A stretch of DNA of 64,000 nucleotides, from NCBI RefSeq assembly GCF_000337595.1, contig NZ_AOIL01000052.1, positions 146,034 through 210,033 on the forward strand, given 5' to 3'. Below, in pieces: positions 1 to 9,159 of the stretch (position 1 is the first letter of the stretch; every line of letters begins with the position of its first letter). The DNA comes from Natrialba taiwanensis DSM 12281 (GTDB lineage: Archaea > Halobacteriota > Halobacteria > Halobacteriales > Natrialbaceae). A model generated the notes under the pieces. The model had not been told where the DNA came from. It saw nothing but the letters and a program-made list of their open reading frames with translations, and did no database searches. Position numbers and translations under genes: made by a program.

Positions 1-676
1 CGAAGGCGGGTGCCCCGTCGGCGGCGTCCCGAAACGGGCCGTAGAAGGCGCTTTCGTACTTCGCGGCGTAGCTCATGATCGGCACGTCGTCGAAGCCCTC
101 GCCGTCGAGTTCGTCTCGAATCGCGCCGACCATGCCGTCGGTCATGCTACTCGGCGCAACCATGTCCGCACCGGCCACGGCGTGGGAGATGGCCGTCTTC
201 CGGAGGGACTCGAGTGTAGCGTCGTTGTCGACGGTCAACGACGGATCCTCGCGCGATCCAGTCTCGGTCTCGCGGATACCGGGTTCGAGCGTTCCGCAGT
301 GGCCGTGCTCGGTGTACTCGCACAGACACACGTCGGTGATGACGTAGGCGTCCGTCTCGGCGGTAATCCGTCGCGTCGCCTCCTGGACCACGCCGTCTTC
401 GGCCCAGGCCCGCGTTCCCTTCGCGTCTTTCGACTCCGGAATCCCGAACAGCATCACCGCCTCGACGCCCGTTTCGAGCACCTCCTCGACGCGAGCCACG
501 CTGTCCTCGATCGGCACGCGCTCGTGCCCCGGCATCGACTCGATCGGCTGGCGCTCCGCCGTCGTCGCATCGATGAACACTGGCGCAATGAGATCCGCCG
601 GCTCGAGGCTCGTCTCGCTGACGAGTTCACGAACGCGGTCTTCTCGCAGGCGGCGGGGACGGTGAGTGAGATCCAT
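1..676 (-). CDS. hemB: Porphobilinogen synthase (delta-aminolevulinate dehydratase), 3' end cut by window
   Basis: This enzyme condenses two 5-aminolevulinate molecules to porphobilinogen in heme and siroheme synthesis. The minus-strand frame opens with MDLTHRPRRLRED and has about 225 codons in the window; the C-terminal third lies beyond base 1. The zinc-site cysteines appear in DVCLCEYTEHGHCG. The ASHAVAGADMVAPS block and MSYAAKYESAFYGPFRDAA, typical of the family, follow. The second catalytic lysine region is outside the window. The divergent neighbour starts at 790. Confidence 0.95.
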   Translation of the reverse strand, partial: MDLTHRPRRLREDRVRELVSETSLEPADLIAPVFIDATTAERQPIESMPGHERVPIEDSVARVEEVLETGVEAVMLFGIPESKDAKGTRAWAEDGVVQEATRRITAETDAYVITDVCLCEYTEHGHCGTLEPGIRETETGSREDPSLTVDNDATLESLRKTAISHAVAGADMVAPSSMTDGMVGAIRDELDGEGFDDVPIMSYAAKYESAFYGPFRDAADGAPAF

Positions 677-789
677 ACCGGCGCTAGTCACGGAACGGGC
701 AAAAGCGGTGCGTTCGCGAGCGGTCCGAACGGTGAAAGACGGCTTTGAGCTATCCATATCTTTACGGGTATTCTCACGATAGTTGACGT

Positions 790-2316
790 ATGTCCCGTTA
801 CCGCCGACGCTTCCTCCAGACACTCGCCGGTGGCAGCGTCCTGCTCGCCGGTTGCACTGAACTCGCCGCAGTCGACGGTGATGCAGGTCGTTCGCCAGCG
901 CAGGGAGACGACACTTCCAATGGCAGTTCCGAGACGGACGAGTCCGACGAGCTAACCGAACAAGCCGACAGTAGAACCCTGGCAACGAACCCGACGGTCG
1001 TCGAGTTCGAGACGGCACCGCTAACTGCCGCGGTTACCGGTCGAGTGCGTACCGCTGACGGTCTCATGATGGCGCTCGATTTCGACGAGCCGGCAACCTC
1101 GTCGTCGCCGGCGACGCTCACGGCAATCATCGCGAATATGCGGTCCTACGAACAGACGTTCGAGCCGGATCGGCTGGTTGTTCTCGACGAGCTGGTAGCC
1201 AGTCGCTCGCCCGGTGACCGTGACGCGGTGTACCTCGCTCCAGCCGAAGCCCACCCACTCGCCGAAACGACGCCCGAGTACGACCGGGACGACGATGGCC
1301 GCTGGCGACTCACCAGCCCCAGCGGCGATTGGTTCCCCGAGACGATTACGCTCGAGGCCGACCAGCGCATCAGCGCTGAATACTACCTGCTCGGTCACCA
1401 CCAGCCCGGAACACAACCCATCGAGGACCGTCGCTATCGGTTCAATTACGGAGAGAACTCGTTCGAAATCGCCATTTGGCCGACTGAACAGCCGGGTCCA
1501 AACGGCGACTCGACGTTCGCCGGGACGACAGTCCCACCGCTTCCGGACCGAGACGACGTTCGATGGTACCACGAGGCGACGCCCGAGACGCCGGTATTTC
1601 TCGAGCCGAGTCGCGAGTCGGTCACGGCTCCGGCACGGATCGAGTTCAGTCTCGTCAACCACGCCCGCGAGCGACTGTCCGGAAATCCGTACCAGTGGCG
1701 GCTGTACAAGTTGGTTGACGGCGCGTGGCACCACATCGCGCCCTGGATGACTCCGCAACCGCTATCGTGGGTCACTCCGGGTGCTATCGACGACTCCGAA
1801 CTCGTCGTCTACGCGGGTGAGCCGATCACGCACCAGGGTGAGCGGACGGTGGGCTTCCTCGGCGGCGGGCAGTATGCCTATACGGTCGGATATAGTGTCG
1901 ACTCGGAAACCCACGCGGCGCTCGTTGAACTCGATGCGCCCGATCTGCACGTCGATCCGGAGGCCGACGCGGTGGTCGACGATGCCCGCAGCGACGGGAC
2001 GGAGCGGGTCGTCCGGCTGCCAAACTACGCGGACGCCCGTCGCCCGGCAACGGTTACCGTCAGTCGGGTCGGGTCGCCGTCAGCCGGAGCAGCATCGACG
2101 GCCGACGCCCGCGTCATTCCTGAGCAGCTCCCCCGGCCGTCATTTCGAGCGTTCCGGAACTCGCTGCCGCTGTTCGGGGACGATGTCGAACGAGTTCAGG
2201 TACGGACGGATCGTTCCACTGCGCTCCGCTGGTTCGACTTCGAATCGGATACAACGCACACGATCGCCTACGAGGGCGACCTGTTCGAAGCGACTGCATC
2301 GCTCGAGTCCACCTGA
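790..2316 (+). CDS. Tat-exported lipoprotein of unknown function
   Basis: A 508-residue protein. The N-terminus MSRYRRRFLQTLAGGSVLLAGC combines a twin-arginine motif with a lipobox ending in Cys at about residue 22, so it is probably exported folded and lipid-anchored on the outer face of the membrane. An acidic Ser/Asp/Glu/Thr linker follows at about 30-65. The remainder is probably beta-rich, with no catalytic motif I can name. It stands alone, with hemB divergent upstream and asparaginase converging from downstream. The function is unknown. Confidence 0.8.
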   Translation: MSRYRRRFLQTLAGGSVLLAGCTELAAVDGDAGRSPAQGDDTSNGSSETDESDELTEQADSRTLATNPTVVEFETAPLTAAVTGRVRTADGLMMALDFDEPATSSSPATLTAIIANMRSYEQTFEPDRLVVLDELVASRSPGDRDAVYLAPAEAHPLAETTPEYDRDDDGRWRLTSPSGDWFPETITLEADQRISAEYYLLGHHQPGTQPIEDRRYRFNYGENSFEIAIWPTEQPGPNGDSTFAGTTVPPLPDRDDVRWYHEATPETPVFLEPSRESVTAPARIEFSLVNHARERLSGNPYQWRLYKLVDGAWHHIAPWMTPQPLSWVTPGAIDDSELVVYAGEPITHQGERTVGFLGGGQYAYTVGYSVDSETHAALVELDAPDLHVDPEADAVVDDARSDGTERVVRLPNYADARRPATVTVSRVGSPSAGAASTADARVIPEQLPRPSFRAFRNSLPLFGDDVERVQVRTDRSTALRWFDFESDTTHTIAYEGDLFEATASLEST

Positions 2317-2337
2317 GAGACGAGCCAGTGTTGCGGC

Positions 2338-3468
2338 TCAATTGACCGACTCGATGCCGTCGAACGCGGCTGTGACCTGTTTTCGTAGCGCGTCCGTGTC
2401 TGTATTTGTGTCCGCATCTACATCTGCATCGGTCGCCGCCGCTGACAGCACGAGTTCAGTTTTTACCCTGGCCTTCCACGGCGAAAGGTCGCCGCCGGAA
2501 ATCGCACCGGCGTCGAGAAGTGTTCGCCCGCCGCCGGGACCGCCGTACAGCCCGGCCGAACTCCCGGCGTGACAGCGGGAGGTGAGGACGACGAGATAGC
2601 CGGCGTCGATCGCGGATTCGAGTGCGGCCCCGAGTTCGGCGGTCGCGTTGCCGAGTCCGGTGCCGGCGAGGACGAAGCCGTCTACGGTCTCGTCGTCGAG
2701 TGCGCGCTCGACCTGCGTGCCGTCGATGCCCATCGCGTTCGTCACGAGTTCGACGCGCACGTCGGGGTCGATTCGCGCGCCGGTATCCGGAATCGCCGTG
2801 GCGTTGCTGTAGCTGCGCGGCTCGCGGAACGTTCGCAGTCCGTTCGGCGTGCGTTCGGCGACCGGCCCCGCGCCGGGCGAGGCGAACGTTTCGAGTTTGC
2901 TCGTGTGGGATTTGCGGACCCAGCGGGCGGCGTGAACGGCGTCGTTGAACGCGAGATAGCTGCCGGACCGGAATCGGTCGTCGACGACTGTCTGAACGGC
3001 TGTGAGCAGATTTGCCGGGCCGTCCGTGCCGGGCTGGTCGAAGGGGCGCTGTGCGCCGGTGAACACGACCGGAACGTCGGCCGCCGAGACGAGGTCCAGG
3101 TAGTAGGCGGATTCGGCCATCGTGTCGGTGCCGTGGGTGACGACGACGCCGGTAACGCCGTCTTCGGCGGCGCGTTCGGCCGCATCGACGATCGTCGTCG
3201 CCTGCTCGGCGGTTATCTGAAACCCCGAGCGCTGACAGACCGTCTCGACGCTGACGGTCGCGTAGTCGGCCAGTTCGGGGACGGCGTCGACGAGTTCGTC
3301 GCCGGTACGGGTGGGCGTCTTTCCGCTCGTCTCGCTCTCGCCAGTGCTCGCGATGGTGCCGCCGGTGCTGAGGATTCTGACGTGCGGTCGGGATTGCGAC
3401 TGTGATTGTGAGTCTACTTCTGACTGCGACTGTGACCGTGACCGCGACCGCGATCGTTCCGTCTCCAT
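2338..3468 (-). CDS. ansA: L-asparaginase (type I/II asparaginase-glutaminase family)
   Basis: It hydrolyses L-asparagine to aspartate and ammonia. Both family threonine motifs are present: STGGTIAST near residue 35 and VVVTHGTDTMAES near 110, holding the catalytic Thr and the Thr-Asp pair. The TGAQRPFDQPGTDG block follows. I chose the ATG at 3468 (METERS); a GTG 21 bases upstream is also open. Residues about 5-30 are an odd Ser-Arg/Ser-Gln repeat encoded by near-tandem hexamers (CGACTG-like on the plus strand, about 3400-3460), probably a disordered extension. There is no export signal, so it is likely cytoplasmic. Confidence 0.9.
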   Translation of the reverse strand: METERSRSRSRSQSQSEVDSQSQSQSRPHVRILSTGGTIASTGESETSGKTPTRTGDELVDAVPELADYATVSVETVCQRSGFQITAEQATTIVDAAERAAEDGVTGVVVTHGTDTMAESAYYLDLVSAADVPVVFTGAQRPFDQPGTDGPANLLTAVQTVVDDRFRSGSYLAFNDAVHAARWVRKSHTSKLETFASPGAGPVAERTPNGLRTFREPRSYSNATAIPDTGARIDPDVRVELVTNAMGIDGTQVERALDDETVDGFVLAGTGLGNATAELGAALESAIDAGYLVVLTSRCHAGSSAGLYGGPGGGRTLLDAGAISGGDLSPWKARVKTELVLSAAATDADVDADTNTDTDALRKQVTAAFDGIESVN

Positions 3469-3489
3469 ACCGCTCACCTCGCTCGCCAC

Positions 3490-3777
3490 CGGGAAGGTTC
3501 TAGTCCAGCATGGGAGTGCCGTCGCGACGAACCACCCGTCTCACGTGGTGAGCGTCGTCACACCACTCCACGGCGGCGACTGCCGGGACCAATATCCTCA
3601 TCCGTACACGCCGGTGACGAACGGATGAACTCTCGGCGCGAGTGACCGGTCGGGACGCCGCGTTTCCGTCCGCCGGGACACTTCACCCCCGACGCGCTCG
3701 ACAATGGCGACGACTCACCGACGACACGACCACGAGAGGCGACCGGCCGAATACGCGACGCGACGGCGAGATCACGA
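3490..3777. other. Intergenic region between divergent asparaginase and MFS genes
   Basis: About 290 bases. I found no convincing small ORF, RNA gene or clean TATA box here. It must hold the two divergent promoters, but they are not obvious by eye. Confidence 0.4.
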
Positions 3778-4953
3778 ATGAGGCGCTGGCGATACAGCGA
3801 AACCGTCCTCGCGCTGTCGACGCTCGCGTTCTTCGCGACGATGGTCGGCCGGCTGGCGATCAGCCCCGTCCTACCGATGATCAAAGACGAGTTCGGCGTC
3901 TCGAACACGGTCGTCGGCATCGCGATGACGGGCATGTGGATGGCCTATTTCCTCTCGCAGTTCCCGAGCGGCATCTTCGCCGATCGGTATGGCGAGCGCC
4001 CGATCATCCTGATCGCTGTCGGCGGAACGGCGGTGACGAGTCTCTTCCTCGCGGCCGCCCCCGTTTTCGCCGTCTTCGTCTTCGGCACGGTCGCGCTCGG
4101 TGCCGTCGCCGGCCTCCACTACAGCGTCGCCACGACGTTGCTCACCCGGACCTACGACGAGATCGGGGCCGCGATCGGCATTCACAACAGCGGCGGTCCC
4201 GCCGCCGGCCTCATCGCGCCGCCGATCGCCGGCTGGGTCGGCGTCACCTACGGCTGGCGGCCGGCCGTCGCCATCGCGATTCCGGTCGCGATCCTGGTCT
4301 ACGTGCTCTTTGCGCAGTTCATCGAGCCGACCGCCCCCCGTCGACCCGACCAATCGATGCGCGACCGATTCGACCTCGGTGCCATGGCCGACCTCCTCTC
4401 GCGGCCGCAGATCGCGTTTCCAATCTGTCTCGCCATCGCCGCCGCGTTCGTCTGGCAAGCGACCTCCACGTTCCTCCCCACGTTTCTCAAGCACCACCGG
4501 AACTACTCGACTGAACTCGCGAGCGTCGTCTTCGCCGGCTACTTCGTCGTCCAGGCGACGACGCAGGTCGGTGTCGGGGCGATTTCGGACCGCTACGGTC
4601 GCGATTTCGCCACGGCGGGCTGTATGCTCCTAGCGTCGGCCGGGTTCGCGCTGCTCGTCGTCGGTCCAGGCTTCACCGCCGTGGCCGTCGCCGTGCTCCT
4701 GATCGGCACTGGACTCGGCTGGGGGGCCGCCCTGCTGCCGCGGTTCATGGACGTGCTTTCGGACGCCGAACGCGGGGCCGGCTTCGGCCTCATCCGCACC
4801 GTCTACGGTTTCGTCGGCGCGCTCGGCTCGGTCGGCACCGGACTGGTAGCGGACCTCTTCAACTGGGGGGTTGCCTTCGCCATGCTTGCGGGCCTGCTGG
4901 CGCTCGTGCTCTGTGCGCTCGTCGTCAACTGGGCGCTCTCGCTCGGGTACTGA
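3778..4953 (+). CDS. Major facilitator superfamily permease
   Basis: A 391-residue polytopic membrane protein with about 12 hydrophobic segments. The MFS loop 2-3 signature is clear in GIFADRYGERPIILIAVGG (about residues 60-80), with a degenerate repeat in GAISDRYGRDFATAG in the second half (about 265-280). The length is normal for the family. The substrate cannot be read from sequence; sugar-phosphate, nitrate-type or drug transport are all possible. It is probably monocistronic, since about 450 bases separate it from the ferredoxin. Confidence 0.85.
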   Translation: MRRWRYSETVLALSTLAFFATMVGRLAISPVLPMIKDEFGVSNTVVGIAMTGMWMAYFLSQFPSGIFADRYGERPIILIAVGGTAVTSLFLAAAPVFAVFVFGTVALGAVAGLHYSVATTLLTRTYDEIGAAIGIHNSGGPAAGLIAPPIAGWVGVTYGWRPAVAIAIPVAILVYVLFAQFIEPTAPRRPDQSMRDRFDLGAMADLLSRPQIAFPICLAIAAAFVWQATSTFLPTFLKHHRNYSTELASVVFAGYFVVQATTQVGVGAISDRYGRDFATAGCMLLASAGFALLVVGPGFTAVAVAVLLIGTGLGWGAALLPRFMDVLSDAERGAGFGLIRTVYGFVGALGSVGTGLVADLFNWGVAFAMLAGLLALVLCALVVNWALSLGY

Positions 4954-5025
4954 CAGCCGCCGTTGTGAGCGCTGTTGTTACGGCAGCAGTAACGATCGTC
5001 GTACTACTGTTAAAATGACAATAGG

Positions 5026-5033
5026 TTTATAAT
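5026..5033 (+). promoter_or_regulatory. TATA box TTTATAAT upstream of the small zinc-ribbon gene
   Basis: The centre lies about 26-27 bases before the ATA at 5056, the spacing seen at leaderless starts elsewhere in this window. Confidence 0.5.
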
Positions 5034-5055
5034 TCTTGCCGGCGAAAATCGCGTA

Positions 5056-5289
5056 ATAACGGAACCAACGCGACAGAGAGGCGCAGCACGGTGTGAGGCC
5101 TGCGGCAAGCCGCTCGCAGTCTGGGTAACCTCGACCCACGAAATCTTACCGATCGGCTCCATCCCGGATGTCGTCCAGGAGACGGCGGTGTGGACCTACG
5201 GCAACGATCACGGCTTTGCGGCCTGGGTTCGAACGCTGCTCGACAACCGACTCGAGCAGTACGCCGACGACCGGACGGATGGCGGGTGA
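5056..5289 (+). CDS. Small zinc-ribbon-like protein with ATA at its start position (possible start-loss)
   Basis: This open frame of 78 codons has no ATG, GTG or TTG at its beginning. Reading from the ATA at 5056 gives xTEPTRQRGAARCEACGKPL, then a conserved-looking body with VWVTSTHEILPIGSI and AAWVRTLLDNRLEQYADD. One C-x2-C pair is present; a second pair is absent. A good TATA box sits at leaderless spacing to the ATA, which argues that this was, or is, the initiation point. It could be a gene using a non-standard start, a recently silenced gene, or chance. I do not recognise the family. The ferredoxin gene follows 115 bases later. Confidence 0.45.
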   Translation: MTEPTRQRGAARCEACGKPLAVWVTSTHEILPIGSIPDVVQETAVWTYGNDHGFAAWVRTLLDNRLEQYADDRTDGG

Positions 5290-5373
5290 GACCGGGCGAG
5301 AAAATCCGAACCGTCAGTCCGGCGAGCGGGCGATCAACCGGTCACACCGCCGACACCGAGTCCGTGCTTTTAA

Positions 5374-5727
<354 letters not shown>

Positions 5728-5774
5728 ATCGGCCACTACCAACCAGTCAACCAGTCAGACGCCTTCCCAAGACG

Positions 5775-5939
5775 TTACTCGGCACGATCCACGTCGACCT
5801 TCTCCTTTAAGTTCTCGAGGCCGTCGGCTTCGGCGAGTTCCTGTAACCGCTCGCGGAAGTGGTCCTCGCAGAGCCCGACTTTGAGGCCATCGGATTCGGC
5901 GGCGAAGGCGGCCTCGCGGTCACAGTAGTGGCAGTTCAT
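5775..5939 (-). CDS. Small CxxC protein (DUF6757-like)
   Basis: A 54-residue acidic protein starting MNCHYCDREAAFAAESDG. It has one CxxC pair near the N-terminus and a later Cys-Glu-Asp-His (GLCEDHFRERL), which together look like a small zinc-binding treble or knuckle. Short haloarchaeal proteins of this kind are widespread and uncharacterised. It lies between the convergent ferredoxin and the PHP gene on its own strand, so it may be cotranscribed downstream of nothing obvious. Confidence 0.75.
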   Translation of the reverse strand: MNCHYCDREAAFAAESDGLKVGLCEDHFRERLQELAEADGLENLKEKVDVDRAE

Positions 5940-5998
5940 ACAGCTTTATTGGAGACACGGAACATTGAACCCTCCGCTCCCGGACAGGATTTACATTT

Positions 5999-6799
5999 TC
6001 ACGCTGTCAGATTCAGCCGACTGAACTCGGCCTCGGAGAGCCCGGCGACGCCGAGCGTCTCTTCGTGGGCGTCGGTGCCGCCAGTCGCGAGGAGGTCGTA
6101 TCGCTCGATGGCCCGCTCGACCGGCGTGCGATCCACCGATCGACCGTAGGGATACGCGAGTTCAACGGCGTCGAGTTCTGCGGCGTATTCCAGCGCGCCG
6201 TCCGGGTCGGGATAGCGAAGCGGGTGGGCGAGCGAGACGAGTTGTGCGGCGTCCGCGAGTATTCGTCGGCCCTCCTCGAACGACGGAACGTCGCGGGCGA
6301 CGAAGCAGGGGCCGTCGTCGCCGATGAGGTGCTCGAAGGCGTCCTCGTAGCCGTAGTCGGTGTTCGGATTGGCGTCGACGGCGCGGGCGACGTGCGGGCG
6401 TCCGAAGCCGTCGGCGACGGTAACGTCGAGGTCGATGTCGAGGCGGTCTTCGACGCGGTCGACGATGGCTCGGCCGCGCTTGATGCGGTTCTCCTGGATG
6501 CGCGCCGTCAGCGATTCGAGTTCGGCCGTGGGTTCGATGCCGTAGGCGAGGAGGTCGACACGCTGGCCGCTTCCGTCGGAAGCACCGGTCTCGTCATCGA
6601 GTTCGACGCGGAGTTCGATGCCGTTGACGACGGTCACCTCGTCGCGTTCCGAGAGGGGGGCATCGAACGGTTGGAGGCGGTCGTGATCCGTGACGGCGAC
6701 GACCGAGACGTCCGCCCGGCGGGCAGCCGCGGGGACGTCCGCCAGTTCGAGGCTGCCGTCGGAGCGGGTCGTGTGGACGTGCAGGTCGGCGTAGGGCAT
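5999..6799 (-). CDS. PHP-domain metal-dependent phosphoesterase
   Basis: 266 residues. The four PHP metal-binding motifs are visible: YADLHVHTTRSDGS at the N-terminus, AVTDHD near residue 40, SLAHPLRYPD near 190, and GGTDAHEETLG near 240. Bacterial relatives include YciV/RNase AM-type 5'-3' nucleotidases that act on 3',5'-bisphosphates or short RNA 5' ends. The substrate here is an inference only. The protein has no signal or membrane segment. Confidence 0.88.
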   Translation of the reverse strand: MPYADLHVHTTRSDGSLELADVPAAARRADVSVVAVTDHDRLQPFDAPLSERDEVTVVNGIELRVELDDETGASDGSGQRVDLLAYGIEPTAELESLTARIQENRIKRGRAIVDRVEDRLDIDLDVTVADGFGRPHVARAVDANPNTDYGYEDAFEHLIGDDGPCFVARDVPSFEEGRRILADAAQLVSLAHPLRYPDPDGALEYAAELDAVELAYPYGRSVDRTPVERAIERYDLLATGGTDAHEETLGVAGLSEAEFSRLNLTA

Positions 6800-6918
6800 G
6801 GCTCATGCGAGCCGTCCCGGCGATAAAGACGTTTTCAGTGTCGGTTTGGTCGTGCGGTGTCGACCCATTCTAGCTGTATTAGGTCTTGGGTGGCACTAGG
6901 AATTCATTATGGACAATG

Positions 6919-6926
6919 TTTATAAT
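6919..6926 (+). promoter_or_regulatory. TATA box TTTATAAT
   Basis: Centred about 29 bases upstream of the ATG at 6952, it argues for a leaderless transcript and for that ATG rather than the in-frame upstream codons beginning at 6886. Confidence 0.6.
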
Positions 6927-6951
6927 CATTGTTCACGGACAACTGGGTGTA

Positions 6952-7239
6952 ATGCTTTCAAACGGCACCGCCGAGGTCATCGACGACCACGAGTACCCCG
7001 CGACGACCGAGGAACTGATCGAGGACTGTGGCGACCGCGTCCTCGAACTTTCGAACGGCTCCGAGACGGTCAGCGACGTACTCGCCCGCCTCGAGTCCGA
7101 AACCTTCGAATCGGCGGACGACGCCCACCTCGCCGTCTACTCGGCCGTGAGCAACAAGGCCGTTGGCCGCGTCGGTTACAGCGACCGCGATCCGACGCCG
7201 GTCGGGAGTCCGTACTCGCCGGATGCCGTCTCGTTCTAG
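6952..7239 (+). CDS. DUF5789-like small acidic protein
   Basis: 95 residues from the ATG at 6952 (MLSNGTAEVIDD). The body includes DHEYPATTEELIEDCGD, LELSNGSETVSDVLARL and a C-terminal GRVGYSDRDPTPVG, resembling the haloarchaeal DUF5789 family, which often has several copies per genome. Function unknown; compact, cytoplasmic and very acidic. The upstream in-frame extension (FIIIVHGQ) is rejected because it overlaps the promoter. Confidence 0.8.
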   Translation: MLSNGTAEVIDDHEYPATTEELIEDCGDRVLELSNGSETVSDVLARLESETFESADDAHLAVYSAVSNKAVGRVGYSDRDPTPVGSPYSPDAVSF

Positions 7240-7402
7240 GGCTGCGGCACCCGTCCGTCCGTTCGAGTTTTCGAAACCATCGACAGCGCGTTCCTGATTC
7301 GGGCGACTGCAGTCTCTCCTCGTCCGACCGATCGGCGTCTCGTCACCGAATTCGACCGCCGACGAACGGCAACGATTTAGCTACCGAGTGCTAACTAGAC
7401 AC

Positions 7403-7828
7403 ATGCCAGAACACGTCCTCGTTCCGATCGATCGGTCACAGCAATCCCGGTCGGCGCTCACGTTCGCTGTCGAGGAGTACCCGGACGCGACGATCACGCT
7501 CTTGCACGTCATCGATGTGGGAAACTTCTCCACCTACGGCACTGACGGTGCCATCTTCACGGACGAGTTCATCGATCAGCTTCGGGCATACGGCACCGAA
7601 CTGCTCGATGATGCCCACAGCCAGGTTGCAGATCGCGACGTGACGATCGAGACTGAACTCGAGATCGGGACGCCGGCCCAGACGATTACCGAGTACATTT
7701 CGACGCACGATATCGACCACGTCGTCATGGGGAGCCACGGTCGACACGGCGTCAGCCGGGTGCTCCTCGGGAGCGTCGCCGAGACGGTGACGCGACGCTC
7801 GCCGGTCCCGGTGACGATCGTTCGGTGA
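7403..7828 (+). CDS. Universal stress protein (UspA family)
   Basis: 141 residues, starting MPEHVLVPIDRSQQS at the second in-frame ATG. The fold is the nucleotide-binding alpha/beta Usp domain. The ATP-binding signature G-x2-G-x9-G-S is present as GSHGRHGVSRVLLGS, followed by VTRRSPVPVTIVR at the C-terminus. It is likely a single-domain, ATP-binding homodimer of unknown signalling role. It is flanked by unrelated genes. Confidence 0.92.
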   Translation: MPEHVLVPIDRSQQSRSALTFAVEEYPDATITLLHVIDVGNFSTYGTDGAIFTDEFIDQLRAYGTELLDDAHSQVADRDVTIETELEIGTPAQTITEYISTHDIDHVVMGSHGRHGVSRVLLGSVAETVTRRSPVPVTIVR

Positions 7829-7888
7829 GCCCGTTCCCGTTCGCGGCGGCGATCGGTCTCGAATATCTATCCCGATCGCCCCGTCCCA

Positions 7889-8953
7889 TCACTTCGCCGG
7901 CGGCCACTCCCACGCATCGGCCCGAACGACGCCCAGTAGCTTCCGTCGACGCTCCGATAACTCTTCGAGCGCAGCGTCGAACTCCTCGTCGGAAACGGTC
8001 GGAATCCCCTCCTCGCGCAGCCGCTCGAGTTCAGGAGCGGGTGGCTCCTCTGCTGCGGGGTCGATAAATGCCGTGTCCAGCGTCTCGAGATAGCGATGGA
8101 CGCTCGTGCGGGCGTCCTCGATCAGCGTCGGATTCGGCTGCTCTTCGTCGGGAATCCCGTGGCGAAAGAGCGTGAGCGAGTCGTCCAGAATCGGGACGGC
8201 GACGGCGGAGGCCTGCGCGGCCTGGTCGCTGTGGTAGTAGTGCAAGATCGGGTAGGACTTGTGCTGCTCCGCAAGGAGGCTGAGTTGGGAGGCGAGCGAT
8301 TCGAGCGGGAGATCGAGTCCGCTGAACGGGTTCTGCGCCTCGCTGGCTCGCCCGCCATCCGGGCGACGACTATCGATTTCGGAATCGGCGGCGGCAGCGC
8401 CACCGGTCCAACTCGTCCGCACGAACGCCTCGCTCCGCTCGCCCAGCCCGGTCACGTCGCTGGCGAACGCTCGTTTTTCCGAAACCGCACCGAGCACCGA
8501 GAGGACGTAGGACACCCCGAGCGTGACGAAGGCCATCCCCGTCGCCGTCGTGAACGAACTGACGAGTTCCCAGACTGAACTCGTCGGCGTGTAGTCGCCG
8601 TTCCCGCTGGTGAACATCGTGTAGGCGACGTAGTAGAGCCGTCCGGCCCAGGTTGCGGGGTCGCCGGTCTGGCTGTCGACGAGGGCTGCCGTGCCCCCAG
8701 CAAAGAGGAGCGTCCAGCCGAGCCAGATGAGTCCGATCCACATCGCGAGGGTGAGCGCGAGGATGATCGGGCCGGCGAGGCTGAGCGCGCGGGGGTGGTC
8801 GCCGGTGGCACGTCGAAGGCCGTGCCAGACGCCGGTCGTGAGCCGACCGGACAGCGGGCCGGAGCCCCCATCAACCCAGAGCGTCGTCCAGAGTAAGTCG
8901 ATGATGACGGCGGCCAGCACGACGAGTCCGGCGAGCAGAAACAGTGGTTGCAT
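7889..8953 (-). CDS. Two-TM potassium-channel-like membrane protein with GNGD filter
   Basis: 354 residues. A hydrophobic N-terminus (LFLLAGLVVLAAVIIDLLW), a second segment near 65-90, a pore-loop region with MFTSGNGDYTP near 125 and a following inner helix match the Ion_trans_2 architecture. The selectivity-filter position reads GNGD rather than the classical GYGD. The C-terminal half (about 200-354) is soluble, helical and acidic, with no RCK/TrkA-N Rossmann motif that I can see. K+ conduction is inferred from the fold only. Confidence 0.75.
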   Translation of the reverse strand: MQPLFLLAGLVVLAAVIIDLLWTTLWVDGGSGPLSGRLTTGVWHGLRRATGDHPRALSLAGPIILALTLAMWIGLIWLGWTLLFAGGTAALVDSQTGDPATWAGRLYYVAYTMFTSGNGDYTPTSSVWELVSSFTTATGMAFVTLGVSYVLSVLGAVSEKRAFASDVTGLGERSEAFVRTSWTGGAAAADSEIDSRRPDGGRASEAQNPFSGLDLPLESLASQLSLLAEQHKSYPILHYYHSDQAAQASAVAVPILDDSLTLFRHGIPDEEQPNPTLIEDARTSVHRYLETLDTAFIDPAAEEPPAPELERLREEGIPTVSDEEFDAALEELSERRRKLLGVVRADAWEWPPAK

Positions 8954-9159
8954 TGATCCGTCACACGACTACGGGATGGGTGACCGTCAACGATGGGCCA
9001 GCGACGGACGACAGCGGGCGATCGACGCGAGGAGTGACAGAGTAAGGTGGAGTGGAGACCGGTGGCAAACGAGGGATGGGCGACGAAACGGAAACAGGGG
9101 CCGATGGCGGCAGCGTCGACACTCGAACCGTCGGCGTCGGAAACGAAAGTCGAGTCGCG

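Noticed and set aside
3400..3460. Hexamer repeats as a minisatellite or regulatory repeat
   Set aside because: They are in frame in the asparaginase gene and encode its Ser-Arg/Ser-Gln tail.
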